A stretch of DNA of 64,000 bases from Chimonanthus salicifolius (taxonomy: Eukaryota > Streptophyta > Magnoliopsida > Laurales > Calycanthaceae): the NCBI GenBank assembly GCA_013350335.1, contig CM023539.1:13516302-13580301 (forward strand), written 5' to 3'. Each line of letters starts with the position of its first letter. The stretch's first letter is position 1. The notes under the pieces are model-generated. The model saw only the letters and a program-made list of their open reading frames with translations, did not search any database and was not told the origin of the DNA. Position numbers and translations under genes: made by a program. This document shows, one piece after another, positions 1 through 11,264 of the stretch.

Positions 1-1120
1 TAGGAAGACGCGTGCATGGGAAGATTTGTATCTTCTCATCTGTTTGAACTCGAGGTCAAGTTTTCTTAGATGGGGGAATTGATTCAGAGCATACCTTCGC
101 AAAGTGTTTTGTTTTCCTGCTTTCTATGAAGTTTATTTTTAGTATCTTCTTTTTTTATTAAGGGTAGTTTATGTACTTATTATTATTATTTTAGTAACGG
201 CTGCAATATATAAATATATATACATGTAATTCATACGGTAGTTGACAATGAATAAGAATTGATATTTTTTTCGCAAATACCTCTGTGTGACGGAAACTCT
301 TGGTGGAATCCAAGAGAGGCGTGAGTCTGCTTCTTCTTCCCAAGTACTTCTTCTTCTCTCTTTTTCCTTTTCTTTTTTCTTTCTCTTGCTGCCGAAACCC
401 TTAGAACCTTCCCACTTGACTACCGCCTCTTTGCAACACCACCGCAGGCTTTCCCAAGCCCCTTGCCACCATCACAGGCCATTCCCAGTCTCATACAGCC
501 ATCGTCGCCCCTTCAAATCTCACTACCATTGTCGCCTCTTCCTAATACCCATCTCAGTGCTTTCGTCTCCCTCCAAAATCCTATTCCCTATTGTCGTAAC
601 CTATCCCAAGCCATACAGTGTTGCCGCATACCCCGCAGTCCTTCATTTATTTCCGTGAGCCCATACTACAATTACCGTAAACATCTTAACCACCCCCCCT
701 CTCCTCTCTCTTCCCCCTTTACTGTCGTCCATCCCTGATAAGCCTATTGACTTACTGTGACCCCCTTTGGCCCCATCTATCCTTATTTTTTTGCCTTTCG
801 TTAAGCCCTCTTGTTGTCTTTAACCCCTTTACCACCTTATCTTTAAGGCCTAATAGCCTGAATTAATCCCTTTGGGCGTTAGATCTACATATTTGTGGGA
901 ACTGGTAAGCCTCTTTGTTTTGAGGGATCCCGCCGCGTTTGGTAACTAGACCTGGATCATGATTTAATTGTTTACATTAAATTTCTGAGACTCCCATGAT
1001 TGTTTATAGCTTATTTATATTATTTAATTGCTCCATATTAATTGATTGATTAATTCAGCCTATTTTAGATTTAGAGTGTATTATTTTCATCCCCTTTGGT
1101 CTTTTCACAACCTCTTTAGA
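1..1120. other. Unassigned left edge; possible LTR-retrotransposon tail
   Basis: I recognise no gene here. The first ~130 bases read weakly in + like the C-terminal tail of a Ty3/gypsy polyprotein (an ordinary-looking stretch with an S-R-S-S-F run, then a stop), but no conserved domain supports this. Bases ~330-390 are a long pyrimidine run (CTTCTT/TTTTCC) and 400-760 is C-rich; the small frames across them are rich in Ser, Pro, His and Leu, as composition alone would give. An LTR 3' part or a leader is possible. Nothing decides between them. Confidence 0.3.
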
Positions 1121-1146
1121 CATTTAGGGTCTCCCTTTGTAGTGTC

Positions 1147-1819
1147 CTGCATCACTCCCAAAGCCCATTCTAACGAAGAGGTAATCCACAAAATCATAAG
1201 CCTTCTCCATGTCAATTTTAAATAGGAGACCCAGTTTCTTCTCTTTGCGTCTCATGTGGACTAGTTCGTTGGCAATTAAAACACCATCCAAAATTTGTCT
1301 ATCCTCCACAAACGCTCCTTGAGATTCACCTATGATTTCAGGCAACACTTTCTTTAGTCTTTCAGCTAAAACCTTTGCTACGAGCACTCCCAAGGAGACT
1401 AATTGGCCAGTAATGAGAGAGTTCCACAAGCCCTCCCTCTTTGGAATTCAGGTGATAAAGGCATTCTTCAAACTCTTATTGATAATTCCATTGCAATGAA
1501 ATTCCTTAAAAACCCTAAGAAAATCCAGACCCACAGTCTCCCAACATGCTTTAAAGAAGTTAAAATTAAAACCATCCGGTCGAGGAGCCTTATACCCACC
1601 TAATTCTTCCAACGCATCTTTGATCTCTGTAGTGGTGAACTCCGCTTCCAAACTTGTGGAATTCTCTCTACTGATCCTCCTAAACTGAATTCCATTCAGA
1701 GTGGGTCTATGGGGACTGCTACTGGACAATGGGGTGGAAAAGAGCTTAGAAAAAGGGGAACTAGGACAACTAGGCAACTTGTAAAGTAGAGACCCATAGT
1801 AGGGGGTAGGCAAATGCAA
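1147..1819 (-). pseudogene. LINE (L1-type) reverse transcriptase fragment
   Basis: A minus-strand remnant of a non-LTR retrotransposon ORF2. Reading from 1819 leftwards, the endonuclease-to-RT linker comes first, with the signature K-A-P-R-P-D-G-F (normally KAPGPDGF), then RT block text with E-S-Q-G-A-F-V, R-Q-I-L-D-G-V and K-I-D-M-E-K-A-Y-D-F-V. The two pieces are in different frames, with a break near 1430-1448. The similarity stops after M-G-F-G near 1147, before the catalytic (Y/F)xDD box. The endonuclease N-terminus and all of the RT C-terminal half are missing. It is a dead fragment unrelated in position to the plus-strand LINE at 8964-12640. The family assignment is firm. The left edge is not marked by a clear target duplication. 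Confidence 0.8.
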
Positions 1820-2084
1820 ATCAGATGAGAAAGGGGGTAAAACGAGACCTCAGAGAGGAACACCAAGGAAGGAAAGAAAGAAAGAAAGAGTTCAGGGAAG
1901 AAAACACCCGATCTGAAGAGAGGAGAGTCGAAACCTCGGTCGCCAATCTTGGAGAAAGGTGATGTGTCTGAAAGTGAGAACGAGCTGAACTACTACATGA
2001 TCTAGGAATATGAAAGATCCGCAACTGATGGTCCTCAAAATCTGTCTTGGAGTGATCCAAATGAAACCAAGGAAACAAGAGGCC

Positions 2085-2629
2085 ACTAATCACATGACGG
2101 GTACATCTCAATTATTTTCCTCTTTTGATCATTTTAAGTGAGAACATGTTCGACTTGCTAATGGTACATTTACAACTATATCTGGTAAAGGGGTTGTTTC
2201 AGTTTCTTCTAGCATTTTATATACCTTCCACCCTTCTCATTACCTAACTTATCTTCTAATCTTTTGTTTGTTAGTCGTCTTATCAAGAATCTCAATTGTT
2301 CTGTTACATCTTTTCCCTGATCATTGTGTTTTCTAGGGCTCAGAGACAAAAACAGTGATTGGTGGAGGTCGTGAGCACCACAAGTTCTACCTATTTGAGC
2401 ATAGTGTCCAATCCTTTGCGACCATTTCTTCTTTGAATGATGACAGTTGTTATGGCATTGTCATCTTGGTCATCCCTCTTTGGCCATTTTAAAAACATTT
2501 ATTCCTATTGTTGGTTTGCAATATTTTAGTTATAGGACATGTGAACTTTCTAATTGTCAAACTTCTTTCCTTACCTCTAATAAGCATATTTCTTCTTTAT
2601 TTACATTGATTCATTTTGATGTATCATAC
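2085..2629 (+). pseudogene. Copia A: protease end and pre-integrase domain, fragment 1
   Basis: Start of a decayed plus-strand Ty1/copia polyprotein. At ~2091 the frame gives A-T-N-H-M-T-G, the residues that follow the catalytic Asp of copia aspartic proteases, then R-L-A-N-G near 2150 and V-S-V-S-S. At 2447-2500 comes the pre-integrase zinc-finger start, W-H-C-H-L-G-H-P-S. The second zinc-binding pair is degraded (C-E-L-S-N-C is visible). Several stops and frame changes interrupt it, for example near 2140 and 2320. The text breaks at 2629, where a hAT is inserted, and resumes at 7818. No gag and no LTR are seen to the left, so the element is 5'-truncated or its end is too decayed to see. Confidence 0.8.
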
Positions 2630-3251
2630 CAGTGTTGTTAAAATCGTACGAGTTGCCTCGACTCAGATGGTCAATCGAGTCAACTCAAAAAATGCCATCA
2701 ATCGTCCGAGTTTTTTTAAAATCGCAGATATTGTGATTCCAAACTCTTCAATCGCACCATCGTGCGATTTTGAAGAAAAAAGAAGAAAAGGGAAAATGAG
2801 CAAAAGAGGTAAAAAAAAAAAGAGGGAAAATCAACATAATAGGAAAAACGTGCATGGGAAATCGAAAGTCATCTTTTGATTACCTGAGAAGATCGAAAGT
2901 CTAAAAAGGGTTGATAAATACCTGGCCCTCTTACTTGTGTTTCTTTCAAGCAAACAAAGATAAACCCTTCTTCATCCATCGCTTCTCCTTCAAGCCGTGT
3001 CTGCAGAAGTCCTTCAAACCGTGGTGTCTGCGGAAGTCGTTCAAGCCTTCAACAATTCGAGAGTTATGATTCCCTCTTTTCTTCTTTTCCTCTTCTCCTC
3101 TCCATTCCTCCTCTCTGGTTTCGCCTCTGGTTTTTCTCTCCTCTGTCTTCGTTTTCCTCTTCTCGGCATTGTCGATTTCGCATTAGCTCTTTATTTTTTT
3201 TTCAAACTTAGATACTATACTATATTAGATATTTATTTGATTGGGTGTTAC

Positions 3252-3769
3252 CATGGTTGTTAAAATTTTACGATACACGATTCGTATCTTATGATTCATA
3301 AGATATGATAAGAGGAACGATTCGTATCTATCAACAAATCTTACGATTCATATAAATAATAGAATTATGGGGTTATTAGGAGTGTGAAAGCATGAAACAT
3401 TTCGTTTTAATGGTTTTTAAAGCTTGAGTTGATGAGCATTTAAGACCTTCCGATTTTTTTAGGGTCTTTTTAGTTCATTATTGACTTTTCACAGTATAAT
3501 TGGATTATATACTGGTCTTCTACTTTTGGGAGTTAGAGCATTGAAATTTGAGCTCCAATGAACTAATTATATAGAATTCACTTAATACTAAAGAAAATTG
3601 GAGAAATGCTCATGTTATTACATTTTACATATATTTTACGTTATTTCATATATTAAATATTTTTTAGGGAAAACACTTATGAATCTTACGATTCTACGAT
3701 TTACGATACACGATTTGTGATTCAAGATGTACTAACGATTTACGATACGATTCGATTTTCACAACATTA
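3252..3769. mobile_element. Non-autonomous hAT MITE nested in hAT 1
   Basis: This 518-bp insertion is bounded by GGTGTTAC (3244-3251) and GGTGTTAG (3770-3777), a 7/8-matching 8-bp duplication. Its ends are CATGGTTGTTAAAA on the left and TAATGTTGTGAAAA on the complement of the right. Both subterminal zones are packed with ACGATTCG, TACGATAC and ATCTTACGATTC motifs in both orientations. It has no coding potential. The termini and subterminal motifs resemble those of the enclosing hAT 1, so it is probably a deletion derivative or relative that used the same transposase. Confidence 0.85.
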
Positions 3770-3839
3770 GGTGTTAGGTGTCCATGTCCTCGTACGAGGA
3801 CATGGAAGTGCTTCCGTGTGTTTTTTTTTTATCGTGTGA

Positions 3840-4870
3840 GGTCTGTAAAAATAGACTATAAAAATATTTTATTGAAAAATATTTATATTTTATTTAAAAT
3901 TTTAAATAAATAGAACTGATAGTGTTTAAGTATTAATTGATTATATTGACTATAAAATATTTTATTGAATATAGTGTTTTTTACTATATTATAAAAATAT
4001 ATTTTATTAAACTAAATCAGTTATTTTAAATCATTAAATGAATAACTAAAACTGTTTGAATTTTTTTAAGACTTAGACCTCATATTATTTTTTTTGGAAA
4101 TGGTTGATATAATAGATAATAAGGGGCACCAGAGGTGTAAATACAAAGAAAGAAAGCAAATAAACAAGATACATAGACCTCATATTATTTTTTTACTATA
4201 TTAATTTTTTTTTCTATATTGACTATAAAAATAAGTTCTAATTGAAAAATATTTATATTTTATTTAAAATTTTAAATAAATAGAACTAATAGTGCTTAAG
4301 TATTAATTGATTATATTGACTATAAAAATATTTTATTGAATATCGTATTTTTTACTATATTATAAAAATATATTTTATTAAACTAAATCAGTTATTTTAA
4401 ATCATTAAATGAATAACTAAAACTGTTTGAATTTTTCTAAGATTTAGACCTCATATTATTTCATATTATTTTTTTACTATATTAAGTTTTTTTACAATAT
4501 TGACTATAAAAATAAGTTCTAATTGAAAAATATTTATATTTTATTTAAAATTTTAAATAAATAGAACTGATAGTGCTTAAGTATTAATTGATTATATAGA
4601 CTATAAAAATATTTTATTGAATATAGTATTTTTTACTAAATTATAAAAATATATTTTATTAAACTAAATCAGTTATTTTAAATCATTAAATGAATAACTA
4701 AAACTGTTTGAAATTTTTTAAGACTTAGATCTCATATTATTTCATATTATTTTTTTACTATATTCACTATAAAAATAAGTTTTAATTGAAAAATATTTAT
4801 ATTTTATTTAAAATTTTAAATAAATAGAATTGATAGTGCTTAAGTATTATTGAATATAGAACTGATAGTA
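3840..4870. repeat. Four-unit AT-rich tandem array inside hAT 1
   Basis: The same long AT-rich unit (core ATTGAAAAATATTTATATTT, then AAATAAATAGAACT) starts at 3871, 4241, 4522 and 4785, giving spacings of 370, 281 and 263 bp. The extra ~100 bp in the first interval is an insertion (about 4091-4175) flanked by two copies of AGACCTCATATTATTT. The insert contains TTGATATAATAGATAATAAG and no gene. The last unit is shortened. The array lies directly upstream of the transposase start and resembles the subterminal arrays common in plant hAT elements. Confidence 0.85.
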
Positions 4871-5011
4871 TTTTTGTAATGCATATTATTTCTAAGAGAG
4901 AGATAATGAAAATTCTGATATTAATATTTTTTTTGTCTTTTTTTTTTGTGGATGATCATTTACTATCAATAATAAATGGATGTTTCTTTTTAATTTGTAA
5001 AGATCGTTAAA

Positions 5012-7476
5012 ATGGTTCGAGGCAATGGAAATGAGGGACAAGATGAAGCATGGCAGTTTTGCACTAGATTGGAACCGGGCGACTATGTGCGTGTACAATG
5101 CTACTATTTGTAAAAAAAATGAGTGGTGGTATTTATCGAATGAAACACCATCTAGGAAAAACAAAAAAATACGTAGCAGCATGAACTAAATGTCCCGAGT
5201 CGGTGACTCAAAAATGCCTTGAATTCATGGAGAACAATTTGGACACAAAAAGAAGAAAAAAAGATACACAAATACAGGCTGGGAGACATGATTATTACTT
5301 TGATGATCAAGACCCAAAAGGGAAGGGACCGATGGAAAAATTTATTAATGTGGATGATGGTAAGAAACAAGCAACTCTTAACAGAGTTTGGAAAAAAGAA
5401 GACAAAATCACAGTTTGCAAAGGTATTGCTCGTTTTTTCTATGCAAATGCACTCCCCTTCAATTTGGTGAAGAGTCCATTTTTCCAACCCATGTGTGAAT
5501 TAATTACAAGATATGGAATTGGGTTGAAAACTCCATCATATCATGAGATGAGAAATACCTTACTCAAAAGTGAAGTTGAAGATGCGGAGAAAATGTTGGA
5601 AAAGCATAGGAAAGAATGGACCAAAAAAGGGTGCACAATAATGACAGATGGTTGGACAGATGGAAAGAATCGGTCCATTACTAATTTTCTTATAATAGTC
5701 CAATGGGGAGTGTATTTCTGAAAAGTGTTGACACATCTTCAATCTACAAAAATGGAGAGAACTTGGCCGACCTTACAGATTCGGTCGTAGAAGAGGTAGG
5801 TGTGGAGAATGTGGTGCAAATTGTTACTGATAACGCAGCACCATATGTAAAGGCTGGAAAAATCTTGATGGCGAGAAGAAAAAATTTATTTTGGACTCCA
5901 TGTGCAGCACATTGCCTTGATCTCATGCTTGAAGATATAGGGAAAAGGAAATTGGAGTCATCTATTATTGCTGATGTAAAAGCAATTACAAAATTCATTT
6001 ATAACTATGGTGTGTTGCTAAAGTTAATGAGAAAATTCACAAACAATCGTAAGTTAGTTAGATCGGCAATAACGAGATTTGCAACATGCTACGTTACATT
6101 GAAAAGCATACTGAGATGCAGAGTTGGTCTACGAAAAATGTTTAGTTAGGACGAATGGGATAGAATGCCGCTGTCTAAGACTGAAGAGGGGAAAAAAGTA
6201 AATGATCTAATTTTTTTATAATAAGTTTTGGAAACGTATTCAATTTTATACGAAGGTTGGAATGTCAATTGTAAAATTGCTTCGGTTAGTTGATGGATAG
6301 GACAAGCCAGCAATGGGATACATATACGAGGGCATGGATCAAGACAAGGAGAAATTGCAAAGAGATTGAACAAATATGAAAAGAAATACATGCCATATTG
6401 GAAGTTGATAGATGCTCGTTGGAATGATCAACTCCACCATCCATTGCATGTCGCTGCATATTATCTGAATCCTTCTTTCCACTACGAAGAATCATTTTAT
6501 CCTGATGTTGAAATTAAAAGAGGGTTGTATACATGTCTTGATAAGTTGGCTATAGACATAGATGACAGGCTTAAAATCGATGAGCAATTGCTTGCATTCA
6601 AAACTGAAAGAGGATTCTTTGGGGATAACATGGCCAAACTAATAAGGAAAAGAAAACAGCCAGGTATTTAGTATTTAGTTATTTAATATTTACTTATTTA
6701 GTATCTAAACTTTCAATTTAATTTTTTTAATTTATTATCTCATGTTTTATAGCCATTTGGTGGGAAGATTATGGAGAGGATACTAAAGAATTGCAACGTG
6801 TTGCAATAAGGATTTTGAGTTTAACTTGCAGCGCAACGGGGTGTGAGCAGAATTGGAGTGTGTTTGAACAAGTATGTTTTATTTTTAAATTTAAATAATG
6901 CAATTTCTTAACATATGTTTAAGAAATGAAGTTATTAATATTTTATATTTTCTTTTATAGATTCATACGAAGAGGAGAAATAGGCTAGAGGCAAAGATGA
7001 TGAATGCCCTTGTATATGTAAAATACAATTTACAACTACAAGTGAGACAGACATTAAGAGATTCAAAGCAAGATTATGATCCTATTTGCTTATCGGATGT
7101 GGAATCTGATGATGAATGAATCACGGAAAAGGAAGATCCAGCTCTTCCACAAGACAATTCTTAGTTGGATGCGGACGAGATATTTAATGAGGAAGAGACT
7201 AATCTTAGAAAAGAAACGAGTAAGCATTTTAAAATATAGAAGACCATTATATTATATTTAAAATTTAGAAGGCACAATTTATAAAAAATTTGAATTTTGT
7301 AATTAACAGGGATTTATTCGAGAAAGCGAAAAAGCGTTGAAGGAGAGGAAGGTGTTGAAGGAGAGGAAGAAAGCGTTGAAGAAATTAGCGATGGAAATAT
7401 GGCAGATGAAGGAGACACTTTACCTTCATCTTACTTGGATGTTTTAGATGACATTGATGAGAATGATATTCTTTAG
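5012..7476 (+). pseudogene. hAT transposase (BED zinc finger / DUF659 / dimerisation), broken
   Basis: Remnant of a BED-type plant hAT transposase, which would cut and paste the element by DDE chemistry. From ATG 5012, a BED-like region (V-Q-C-Y-Y, then G-G-I-Y-R-M-K-H-H-L in another frame) is shifted at ~5110. The DUF659-type region follows at 5203-5721, with M-T-D-G-W-T-D. Another shift near 5715 leads into 5703-6149, which has V-T-D-N-A-A-P-Y and the conserved P-C-A-A-H-C-L-D-L. The stretch 6150-6365 carries stops. 6366-6671 reads the late catalytic-domain text A-A-Y-Y-L-N-P-S. The C-terminal dimerisation domain begins at 6753 (R-V-A-I-R-I-L-S, then N-W-S-V-F) and is split by a GT-AG intron at 6872-6960. 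An acidic tail (6961-7476) has in-frame TGA and TAG and a further intron from ~7219 to 7311. It is clearly inactive. Confidence 0.88.
6872..6960 (+). other. Probable intron in hAT 1 transposase
   Basis: GTATGT at 6872 and a T-rich tract ending in TTTTATAG at 6960 join two frames that match the hAT dimerisation domain on either side (S-V-F-E-Q before, I-H-T-K-R-R-N-R-L after). The intron position inside this domain is usual for plant hAT genes. No splice data are available here. Confidence 0.75.
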
Positions 7477-7817
7477 AGTTCAGATGTTTTGTAATTTTCG
7501 ATAATACAATTTTGTGAATTATGATAATTTGAATTTTAGAATATAAAAACTTAACTTCTAATACATTTTGATTTAAGTTTGCATTGGTACATTTTGTCGT
7601 ATACTCATATCTTTACATATTTACTTATATATTAGGAGGAATTGAACAAATCATCTATTATTCTATGTTATTTTATATGTAATTGTAGTATAAATAATAA
7701 TTATAGCAAAAAAAGTCAAAAATGTTAAAACTCTTGCGATTTACGATTTAATATTCACGAGTCAAACCCCTAAACCAATTCACGATACGATTCGAGTTTG
7801 ACAACATTATATCATAC

Positions 7818-8263
7818 TATTATGTATGCAATCCTCTACCATTTCTCCGTATGGCTATCGCTATTTTGTTTCGTTTATAGATGATGCCTCTCAAATGGCT
7901 TGGGTTTGCCTTATGAAACATAAAGATGAAGTGTTTTCTATCTCCCAAGCATTTCATAAGTTGGTCCAAAATTATTTTTAACAAAATATTAAAGTTCTTT
8001 GCAATGATAATGCCGAGGAATAATGATCTAGACCTTTTTTTTCTTTGTATCTACAGAAGAATGGTATTGAATCTCAGACTACTTGTCCACATACTCCTCA
8101 TCAAAATGGTGTGCCGAACAGAAAAATCATCATCTTCTTGATGTTTCTCGGTCTTTTCTCAAAGAAATGAAGGTACCTAAATCTTTATGGCCTGAAGCAA
8201 TCTTAAATACATGTTATTTGATTAATTGTTTGCCTACACCTTCCTTAGACAAGAAATCTCGGA
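7818..8263 (+). pseudogene. Copia A: integrase core, fragment 2
   Basis: Continuation of copia A after the hAT. The frame at 7828-7925 reads integrase-core text (Y-G-Y-R-Y-F-V-S-F-I-D-D-A, then W-V-C-L-M-K), and 8083-8250 reads the later part (Q-N-G-V-P-N-R-K, then P-K-S-L-W-P-E-A, N-R-L-P-T-P-like). The middle (7970-8080) is scrambled by frameshifts, and the catalytic Asp and Glu are not all readable. The piece ends at the SINE insertion whose target copy TCTCCTATT lies at 8264-8272. Confidence 0.82.
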
Positions 8264-8272
8264 TCTCCTATT

Positions 8273-8494
8273 AATTTATTTATTTTTTGACCAAGGTGTC
8301 CAAGTGTTTCACATGTATTGGAACAGGGGACAATTTTAACTTGACTAGTCCCTGGGGTGTGTGCAGTCCTCTGAATCCCACACACACTGGGTAAGCAACT
8401 ATGGGAAGTGGCCCTTTGGGGCTAAGCGTGAATCGAACTGAGGACCCCACTTCTTGAGGTGGGCGCCTTGACCGTCAGGCCAGCCCCCTGGGGT
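8273..8494 (-). mobile_element. tRNA-derived SINE, copy 1, in copia A
   Basis: An insertion of ~222 bp between two copies of TCTCCTATT (8264-8272 and 8495-8503). On the minus strand it starts with a tRNA-like head: an A-box-like GGCCTGACGG (complement of 8472-8484) and a B-box GTTCGATTC (complement of 8430-8438), about 35 bp apart, as in a Pol III internal promoter. The body then ends in GGACACCTTGG and an A-rich tail (complement of 8273-8290). Related copies lie at 16141-16312 and ~38960-39142. It is a SINE and not a tRNA gene: there is no cloverleaf and no 3' tRNA end. Confidence 0.85.
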
Positions 8495-8963
8495 TCTCCT
8501 ATTGATATTTTTCCCTAACATTATCGTGTCTCTGCTCTTCCTCTTTGTGTGTTTGGATGTGTCTGTTTTCATAATTTTGTCACCAACACAAATTTTCTCA
8601 CACATCTATTGAGTGTAATCTTGTGGGACATTCCTCAAGTCAAAAAGGATACAAATGTATTAACCCTCTCATTGATCAGAAATACATGCCAACAGATGTC
8701 ACCTTTTTTGAGGACACTACCTATTTCTTAGACACACATAAACCTAATACTCCAAACCTTGTTCTTCCTCTTCCATTTGATAGTCCAGTTGTCCCAACCA
8801 GCCCTAAACCTCTTCCAAGTTTATGTACGATGCTCCAAACAGGATCAACATATAGGAACTACAATTAAAACCAGGTACTACTCCCACCTTTTTGATGACT
8901 TGCATCTTCCCATTGCCCTGCATAAAGATGCTTATTCTTGTACCTTTCATCCCATCTAGTCTA
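8495..8963 (+). pseudogene. Copia A: integrase C-terminus and linker, fragment 3
   Basis: Resumes exactly after the SINE. 8504-8730 reads V-F-G-C-V-C-F-H-N and, in a shifted frame, Q-K-G-Y-K-C-I-N, the copia integrase C-terminal motif (VFGC ... GYSxxQKGYxC). D-V-T-F-F-E-D-T and a Pro-rich linker follow at 8690-8830. At 8890-8950 comes L-P-I-A-L-H-K-D-A-Y-S-C-T, the usual text ahead of the RT domain. Frame changes occur near 8620 and 8870. It is cut at ~8963 by the 5'-truncated LINE and resumes at 12641. Confidence 0.82.
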
Positions 8964-8970
8964 GTCTGGA

Positions 8971-9262
8971 GGATGTCGGAGCGAAAAGGGTGCAGTAGGA
9001 TTTCCTATCAGATGCATCATTTTAGCAACTTGATAGATGAGTTGGAATTGATTGATTTGCCGTTTACTTGGTCTAATTTGCAAGATAATCCGAGTCTTGC
9101 CCGGTTGGACAGATTCTTGATTGACTCTAGGTGGGAGGATTGTTTTCATCTTACTTGGCAGCGTGCGGTCCCCAACCAGATCTCTGATCATACTTCCATT
9201 ATCCTCGACTCTCTTTGGATTCTTGGGGTCCCATTCCATTTCGTTTTGAGTTGGCCTGGTTG
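8971..9262 (+). pseudogene. LINE endonuclease domain, C-terminal part
   Basis: The frame shows a late APE-type endonuclease segment: F-S-N-L-I-D-E-L-E-L-I-D-L-P, F-T-W-S-N, A-R-L-D-R-F-L, and the catalytic-block motif Q-I-S-D-H-T (S-D-H of the family) near 9176. The first two-thirds of the domain, with the Asn and Glu metal ligands, is absent because of the 5' truncation. The region between 9263 and 9540 continues the linker in shifted frames. Confidence 0.8.
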
Positions 9263-9540
9263 AAGGTCGACGGGATTAAGGAGTTAGTAGAAAATTGGAG
9301 GAGGGAGGCTAGGCCTGTGAGTTGGAAGGTTACTGTTTGTTGCAGAAGTTGAAATTTGTTAAAGAGAAACTGAAGCTGTGGGCCCAATCTTGGAGAGCGG
9401 AAGAAATTGTCGAGGAACAGAGTTGGTTGGAAGAGTCCACTTTCTCGGGATCAGTTGTTGAGGAGAAAGGAAGTTAAATCATGTCTTAAAAAGAAAGCTT
9501 TGATGGAAGAAATTAAATGGAAGCAACGGTCTCGTATTAG

Positions 9541-11264
9541 GTGGTTGAAAGAAGGGATAAAAATACGAAAAAAATTCATATGATGGCTAGTGAGAGGAGA
9601 AGGAAAAATTTCATTCACTCTCTTCAAGTTGATGGGGAAAGACTGGATTTGGAAGAAAACATTTGTGAGGAGATTGTTCATTATTTGAAGCGTCTCTTCG
9701 AGGCCCCGAGAAGAGACTTTCCCATCCCTACGTTGCTTTCATTCAATCAGTTAAGTGAGGATCAAAGGACTTCTCTTGAATGCCCCTTTGATGAATCAGA
9801 GGTTAAAGATGTTGTTTGGCAGTTAGGTGATGATAAAGCCCCAGGTCCGGATGGTTTTCCTATTATGTTCTTTTAAGTTTTTTTGGGAGTTGGTCAAGTC
9901 GGATTTACTTGCCTTTGTTTCAGAGTTTTATGAGAGAGGCTATATATCCAAAGACTTGGAGGCTGGTTTTATTACTTTGGTCCCAAAAAAACAAGGTACG
10001 TCCACATTAAATGAGTATTGTCCAATTTTTTTGCTCGGTAGCCCCTATAAGATCTTGACTAAAATTCTGGCTAATTGTATGAAATTTGCTCTCCCTAATC
10101 TTATTTCCCTCTCTCAAAGTGCCTTCCTGGAAGGTAGACAGATTGTGGACTCAGTTGTGGTGGCTCATGAATGTCTGGACTCTAGATTTGTGTCAGGGGA
10201 AGCTGGTGTGATTTGTAAACTGGGCTTTCAAAAAGCTTATGATGATGTGAATTGGTCCTTCCTTGATTATGTGTTGCATCGGATGGGTTTTGGTGTGTGC
10301 TGGAGGAATTGGATGTTCACTTGTTTATCGTCGACTCATATGTCAGTGTTGGTGAATGGGAGTCCTAAAGGGTTTTCTAGAATGGAGAATGGAGAAAGGA
10401 GTTCGTCAAGGTGACCCTCTTTCTCCTTATCTCTATGTTGTTGTAGCAGAGGCTCTCCATCTTATGCTCCAAGTTGTTTCTTCTCAGGGTTGGATTCATG
10501 GATTCGGTATACAAACTCTGTTATTGAGATTACTCATTTGCAATATGTTGATGATATTGTTCTGTTCCTTAAGGCAGATAAGGAAGTTTTTTTAAGGTGG
10601 TTCATGCAGTTCTTGGTTGGTTTCAAATTTGTTCAGGATTGAAATCAACTATGATAAAAGTGAATTGATGGGTGTAAATGTTGAGTACTCCCAATGTGTG
10701 GAGTTGGCTTCTGTGCTGGGATGTAAGGTTGTTTCTTTCCCTGCTTTGTACCTTGGGATCCATTTTTATAAAGGTAAACCTCGGAAGGCTTGTTGGGATA
10801 AGATTATTGAAAAAATGCAAAGGCGGTTATCTATTTGGAAAGGAAAATATCTATCAATTGGGGGTAGAATCATTTTGTTAAAGGCGGTCTTGTCCATTCT
10901 TCCAACCTACTTTTTAAGTGTCTTCAAATGTCCAGTGGTTGTGGCGGATAAGCTTGAAAGGATTCAGAGACTATTCCTTTGGAATGATGACAGAGAAGAG
11001 CGAAAATTTCATTTGGTCAGTTGGGCTCACGTTTGTAAAGTTGAGGAAGGTGGTTTGGGTATTCGTCCAGTTTGTCAGGTTAATGTTTATAGGTTGGGGG
11101 AATCTTCGGGAGGTTTATGGAAGGATATTCTTTGTAGGAAATATCAGTTGCATGGTAATGGGTGGCGGGTAGGAAATGTTTATAAGAGAGCATCCGGATT
11201 TTGGAAGGGTGTTGCTTCCATTGTTGGGGCTTTTGATCATCATATTCGGTACCGGCCCTACTGA
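9541..11264 (+). pseudogene. LINE reverse transcriptase domain, frameshifted
   Basis: A run of L1-type RT motifs across three frames. 9541-9876 has the linker with [10 protein letters not shown]. 9827-10414 has [20 protein letters not shown] and H-R-M-G-F-G. 10356-10595 has [10 protein letters not shown], and the catalytic Y-V-D-D box is readable near 10546 in another frame. 10617-11264 has the thumb-side text Y-L-G-I-H-F, W-K-G-K-Y-L-S-I-G-G-R, L-P-T-Y-F-L-S and G-G-L-G-I. A normal element has one unbroken ORF2. Here there are at least three frameshifts (near 9870, 10400 and 10600), so no enzyme can be made. Confidence 0.88.

Larger units (their letters stand above)
2630..7809 (+). mobile_element. 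hAT transposon 1 (5180 bp) with perfect 8-bp TSD
   Basis: A complete but dead hAT-superfamily element. The flanks carry an identical 8-bp duplication, TATCATAC, at 2622-2629 and 7810-7817, the hAT hallmark. The ends are short imperfect inverted repeats: CAGTGTTGTTAAA on the left, and TAATGTTGTCAAA on the complement of the right end. Subterminal copies of ACGATTCG/CGATACGATTCG are present near the right end, as expected of transposase-binding motifs in this superfamily. Inside are a nested 518-bp MITE, a tandem-repeat block (3840-4870) and a broken transposase gene (5012-7476). The insertion split copia A between the pre-integrase zinc finger and the integrase core, so it is younger than copia A. 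Confidence 0.93.

Noticed and set aside
287..738. Plus-strand frames of 91-123 codons
   Set aside because: They cross a pyrimidine-rich tract and are Ser/Pro/His/Leu-rich on composition alone. No domain.
4892..5487. Minus-strand frames of 96-111 codons
   Set aside because: They are antisense shadows of the hAT 1 transposase and its leader.
8399..8605. tRNA-like A and B boxes as a tRNA gene
   Set aside because: No acceptor or anticodon stem can be drawn. Target copies and an A-rich tail show a SINE.
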